Assembly (NCBI GenBank): GCA_025359585.1
Contig: JANYFX010000430.1
Location: forward strand, 1-5,987
Length of the DNA: 5,987 nucleotides
Direction of reading: 5' to 3'
Source of the DNA: Rhizobacter sp.
GTDB taxonomy: Bacteria > Pseudomonadota > Gammaproteobacteria > Burkholderiales > Burkholderiaceae_C
Part shown: positions 4,130 to 5,987 of the stretch, piece by piece
How the letters are laid out: every line of letters starts with the position of its first letter
Position numbering within the stretch: position 1 is the stretch's first letter
Notes under the pieces: model-generated
What the model was told of the DNA's origin: nothing
What the model saw: the letters and a program-made list of their open reading frames with translations, nothing else
Databases searched by the model: none
Program-made: the position numbers and the translations under genes

Positions 4130-5987
4130 GCGCACTGAGCGAGGCCGTCACTGCGGCGTTCGGGCGCGGCGGCGCGCTGGCCGTGGCCGACGAAGGGCAT
4201 GTCGAACGCGAAGTCCAGTTGCGAATGGCGCTCGGCGTGGCGCAGGCGATCGAAGAGCGCAGTGCGCTCGTCGTCGAAGCCGGCACCGGCGTCGGAAAGA
4301 CCTTCGCCTACCTCGTGCCGACCCTGCTTAGCGGCGCGCGTGCGCTCGTCAGCACCGCCACGAAGAGCCTGCAGGACCAGCTGTTCCTGCGCGACATTCC
4401 GCGCCTGCGCGAAGCCTTGCAGCTGCCGGTCACGGTGGCGCTGCTGAAGGGCCGCAGCAGCTACCTCTGCCTGCACCGCATGAACCAGGCGCGCCAATCG
4501 GCCGAGCTGCCCGACCGCTGGGCGGTGCGCACGCTCGCGAAGGTCGAGCAGTGGTCTCACGCGACAGTCAGCGGCGACCTGGCCGAGCTCGAAGGGCTCG
4601 ACGAACGCAGCAGCGTGATCCCGCTGGTCACCTCGTCGCGCGAGAACTGCCTGGGTTCGGAATGCCCGGAGTTTCGCCAGTGCCATGTGATCAAGGCGCG
4701 ACGCGAAGCGATGGTGGCCGATGTGGTCGTGGTCAACCACCACCTGTTCTTCGCCGACATGGCTCTGCGTGACACCGGCGTGGCCGAGTTGCTGCCGAGC
4801 GTCGAAGTGGCCTTGTTCGACGAAGCGCATCAGCTGACCGAAGCCGGCGTGCAGTTCCTCGGCACCACGCTCGGCACCGCGCAGGTGATCGACTTCGCAC
4901 GCGACATGCTCGGCGCCGGTCTGCAGCAGGCGCGCGGGCTGGTGCCGTGGCAGGAGCTGGCGGGCGCGTGCGATCGCGCCGCGCGCGATCTGCGCATCGC
5001 CGCAGCCGGGCCGCTGCGCGACTTGCGCGGCACGCTGAAATTGCGCTGGAGCGAGAGGGCAGAACGCGAAGAATTCATCGGCGCACTCGCCGCGCTAGGC
5101 ACCGCTTGCGAAGCCGCGCAGACCGGGCTGAAGCTGGTCGCCGACATGTCGCCAGACTTCACGAAGCTTGCCGAGCGCGCCGCACAAACCATGCGCCTCG
5201 CGGCGCAGTTCGGCGAAGCGGCCGAAACCGGCAACGTGCGCTGGATCGATGTCTCGCCGCACCAGGCACGGCTGGTCGAGTCGCCGCTCGACATTCGCGA
5301 CGCGCTGCGTGAGCAGATGGCCGCGGCGCCCAAGGCCTGGGTCTTCACCTCGGCCACGCTGGGTGACGACGACCAGTTGTCGTGGTTCACCGAATCGGCC
5401 GGTCTGGGCGACGCGCGCACGCTGCGCCTGGGCAGCCCGTTCGACTACGAGAGCAATGCCCGGCTCTACGTCCCGAAGGCCTTTCCCAAGCCCAACGAGC
5501 CTGCTCATCCTGCGGCCGTGGCGCTGCTGGCGGCGCGCTGTGCACGCGCGCTGGGCGGGCGCACCTTCGTGCTGACGACCACCTTGCGCGCCTTGCAAAG
5601 CATCGGCGATGCCCTGCGCACCGAGTTCGAAGCGCAAGGCGATTCGATCCAGGTCCTCATGCAGGGGCAGATCCCGAAGCGTCAGCTGATGCAGCAGTTT
5701 CTGGCGCAGCCGCGCTCGGTGCTGGTCGGCTCGCAAACCTTCTGGGAAGGCATCGACGTGCCCGGCGATGCGCTGCAGTGCGTGTTGATCGACAAGCTGC
5801 CGTTCCCGCCGCCCAACGACCCGCTCGTGGAAGCGCGCGTCAAGCGGCTCGAAGACGAAGGCCGCAACCCGTTTGCCGACTACTTCGTCGCCGAGGCCGC
5901 CGTGTCCCTGAAACAAGGTGCAGGGCGCCTGATTCGCAGCGAAACCGACCGCGGCCTGCTGGTGGTGTGCGACCCGCGCATGGCAGG
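4126..5987 (+). CDS. yoaA: YoaA/DinG-family ATP-dependent DNA helicase (XPD-like, Fe-S), 3'-truncated by the window edge
   Basis: This superfamily 2 Fe-S helicase is of the XPD/Rad3 type. Relatives unwind DNA 5'-to-3' during repair; E. coli YoaA works with the polymerase subunit HolC on damaged forks. The frame gives 620 residues and is open to the window edge. E. coli YoaA is about 636 residues, so some tens are missing. Motifs are an R-x-x-Q motif (R28, Q31), Walker A EAGTGVGKT (51-59), four likely cluster cysteines C115, C175, C180 and C186 (CLGSECPEFRQC), VVVNHHLFFAD (201-211), Walker B DEAH (232-235), TSATL (408-412), QTFWEGIDVPGD (537-548) and motif VI QGAGRLIR (597-604). The arch-like insertion lies between about 240 and 400. 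The cysteine region and NHHLF stretch look closer to YoaA than to E. coli DinG, though homologues are often annotated dinG. The start is GTG 4126, whose N-terminus (SEAVTAAFGRGGALA) fits betaproteobacterial homologues. It overlaps the upstream stop by three bases. No ribosome binding site is seen within 15 nt, which points to translational coupling. Confidence 0.95.
   Translation, partial: MSALSEAVTAAFGRGGALAVADEGHVEREVQLRMALGVAQAIEERSALVVEAGTGVGKTFAYLVPTLLSGARALVSTATKSLQDQLFLRDIPRLREALQLPVTVALLKGRSSYLCLHRMNQARQSAELPDRWAVRTLAKVEQWSHATVSGDLAELEGLDERSSVIPLVTSSRENCLGSECPEFRQCHVIKARREAMVADVVVVNHHLFFADMALRDTGVAELLPSVEVALFDEAHQLTEAGVQFLGTTLGTAQVIDFARDMLGAGLQQARGLVPWQELAGACDRAARDLRIAAAGPLRDLRGTLKLRWSERAEREEFIGALAALGTACEAAQTGLKLVADMSPDFTKLAERAAQTMRLAAQFGEAAETGNVRWIDVSPHQARLVESPLDIRDALREQMAAAPKAWVFTSATLGDDDQLSWFTESAGLGDARTLRLGSPFDYESNARLYVPKAFPKPNEPAHPAAVALLAARCARALGGRTFVLTTTLRALQSIGDALRTEFEAQGDSIQVLMQGQIPKRQLMQQFLAQPRSVLVGSQTFWEGIDVPGDALQCVLIDKLPFPPPNDPLVEARVKRLEDEGRNPFADYFVAEAAVSLKQGAGRLIRSETDRGLLVVCDPRMA

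Noticed and set aside
3856..4830. 324-codon reverse frame opposite the YdcH-like and helicase genes
   Set aside because: It is antisense to clear helicase motifs (Walker A, Fe-S cysteines, DEAH) and encodes a biased His/Arg/Gln-rich product.
1..5987. Search for mobile elements, CRISPR, tRNA/rRNA, riboswitches, phage or defence genes
   Set aside because: Reading both strands showed no transposase or integrase motifs, no direct-repeat arrays, and no gap longer than 66 nt. The window is tightly packed housekeeping sequence.

Overview
The window looks like ordinary chromosomal core sequence from a GC-rich betaproteobacterium, most likely order Burkholderiales (Rubrivivax/Leptothrix/Rhizobacter or Comamonadaceae-like). 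I base this on the strong G/C bias at third codon positions, on the wording of the dihydrolipoyl dehydrogenase active-site region (a PAPGGTCTNVGC-type motif, which I associate with betaproteobacterial 2-oxoglutarate dehydrogenase E3), and on the gene order E3 - zapE. GC content was judged by eye, not computed. I see no mobile element, CRISPR array, tRNA, rRNA or long repeat.

Layout. Bases 1-1373 hold the 3' 95% or so of a forward dihydrolipoyl dehydrogenase gene (lpdA/odhL). After 20 nt comes zapE (1394-2518), an AFG1/ZapE-type ATPase that modulates cell division. A small gene for an exported, helix-rich protein of unknown function (2488-3078) overlaps the zapE end by 31 nt. These three are probably the tail of one transcription unit whose start (expected odhA-odhB) lies outside the window. 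A PP2C-type Ser/Thr phosphatase gene (3092-3859, reverse) converges on them with only 13 nt between stop codons. A 66-nt divergent intergenic region (3860-3925) then separates the phosphatase from a forward pair: a 67-residue YdcH/DUF465 protein and a YoaA/DinG-family Fe-S DNA helicase. The helicase start codon overlaps the small gene's stop (GTGA), and the helicase gene runs off the right edge.

How the genes work together. The left block joins central carbon metabolism (the E3 subunit) to a division-associated ATPase and an envelope protein. The right block is a translationally coupled small protein plus repair-helicase operon. The phosphatase between them probably has its own promoter, which shares the intergenic region with the helicase operon. 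Overlapping -10-like elements face both ways there, and the phosphatase mRNA may be nearly leaderless. Every gene except the exported protein has a clear family assignment. I did not find a convincing new biological system. The points most worth following are the uncharacterised exported protein, the compact bidirectional promoter, and the general lack of Shine-Dalgarno motifs.
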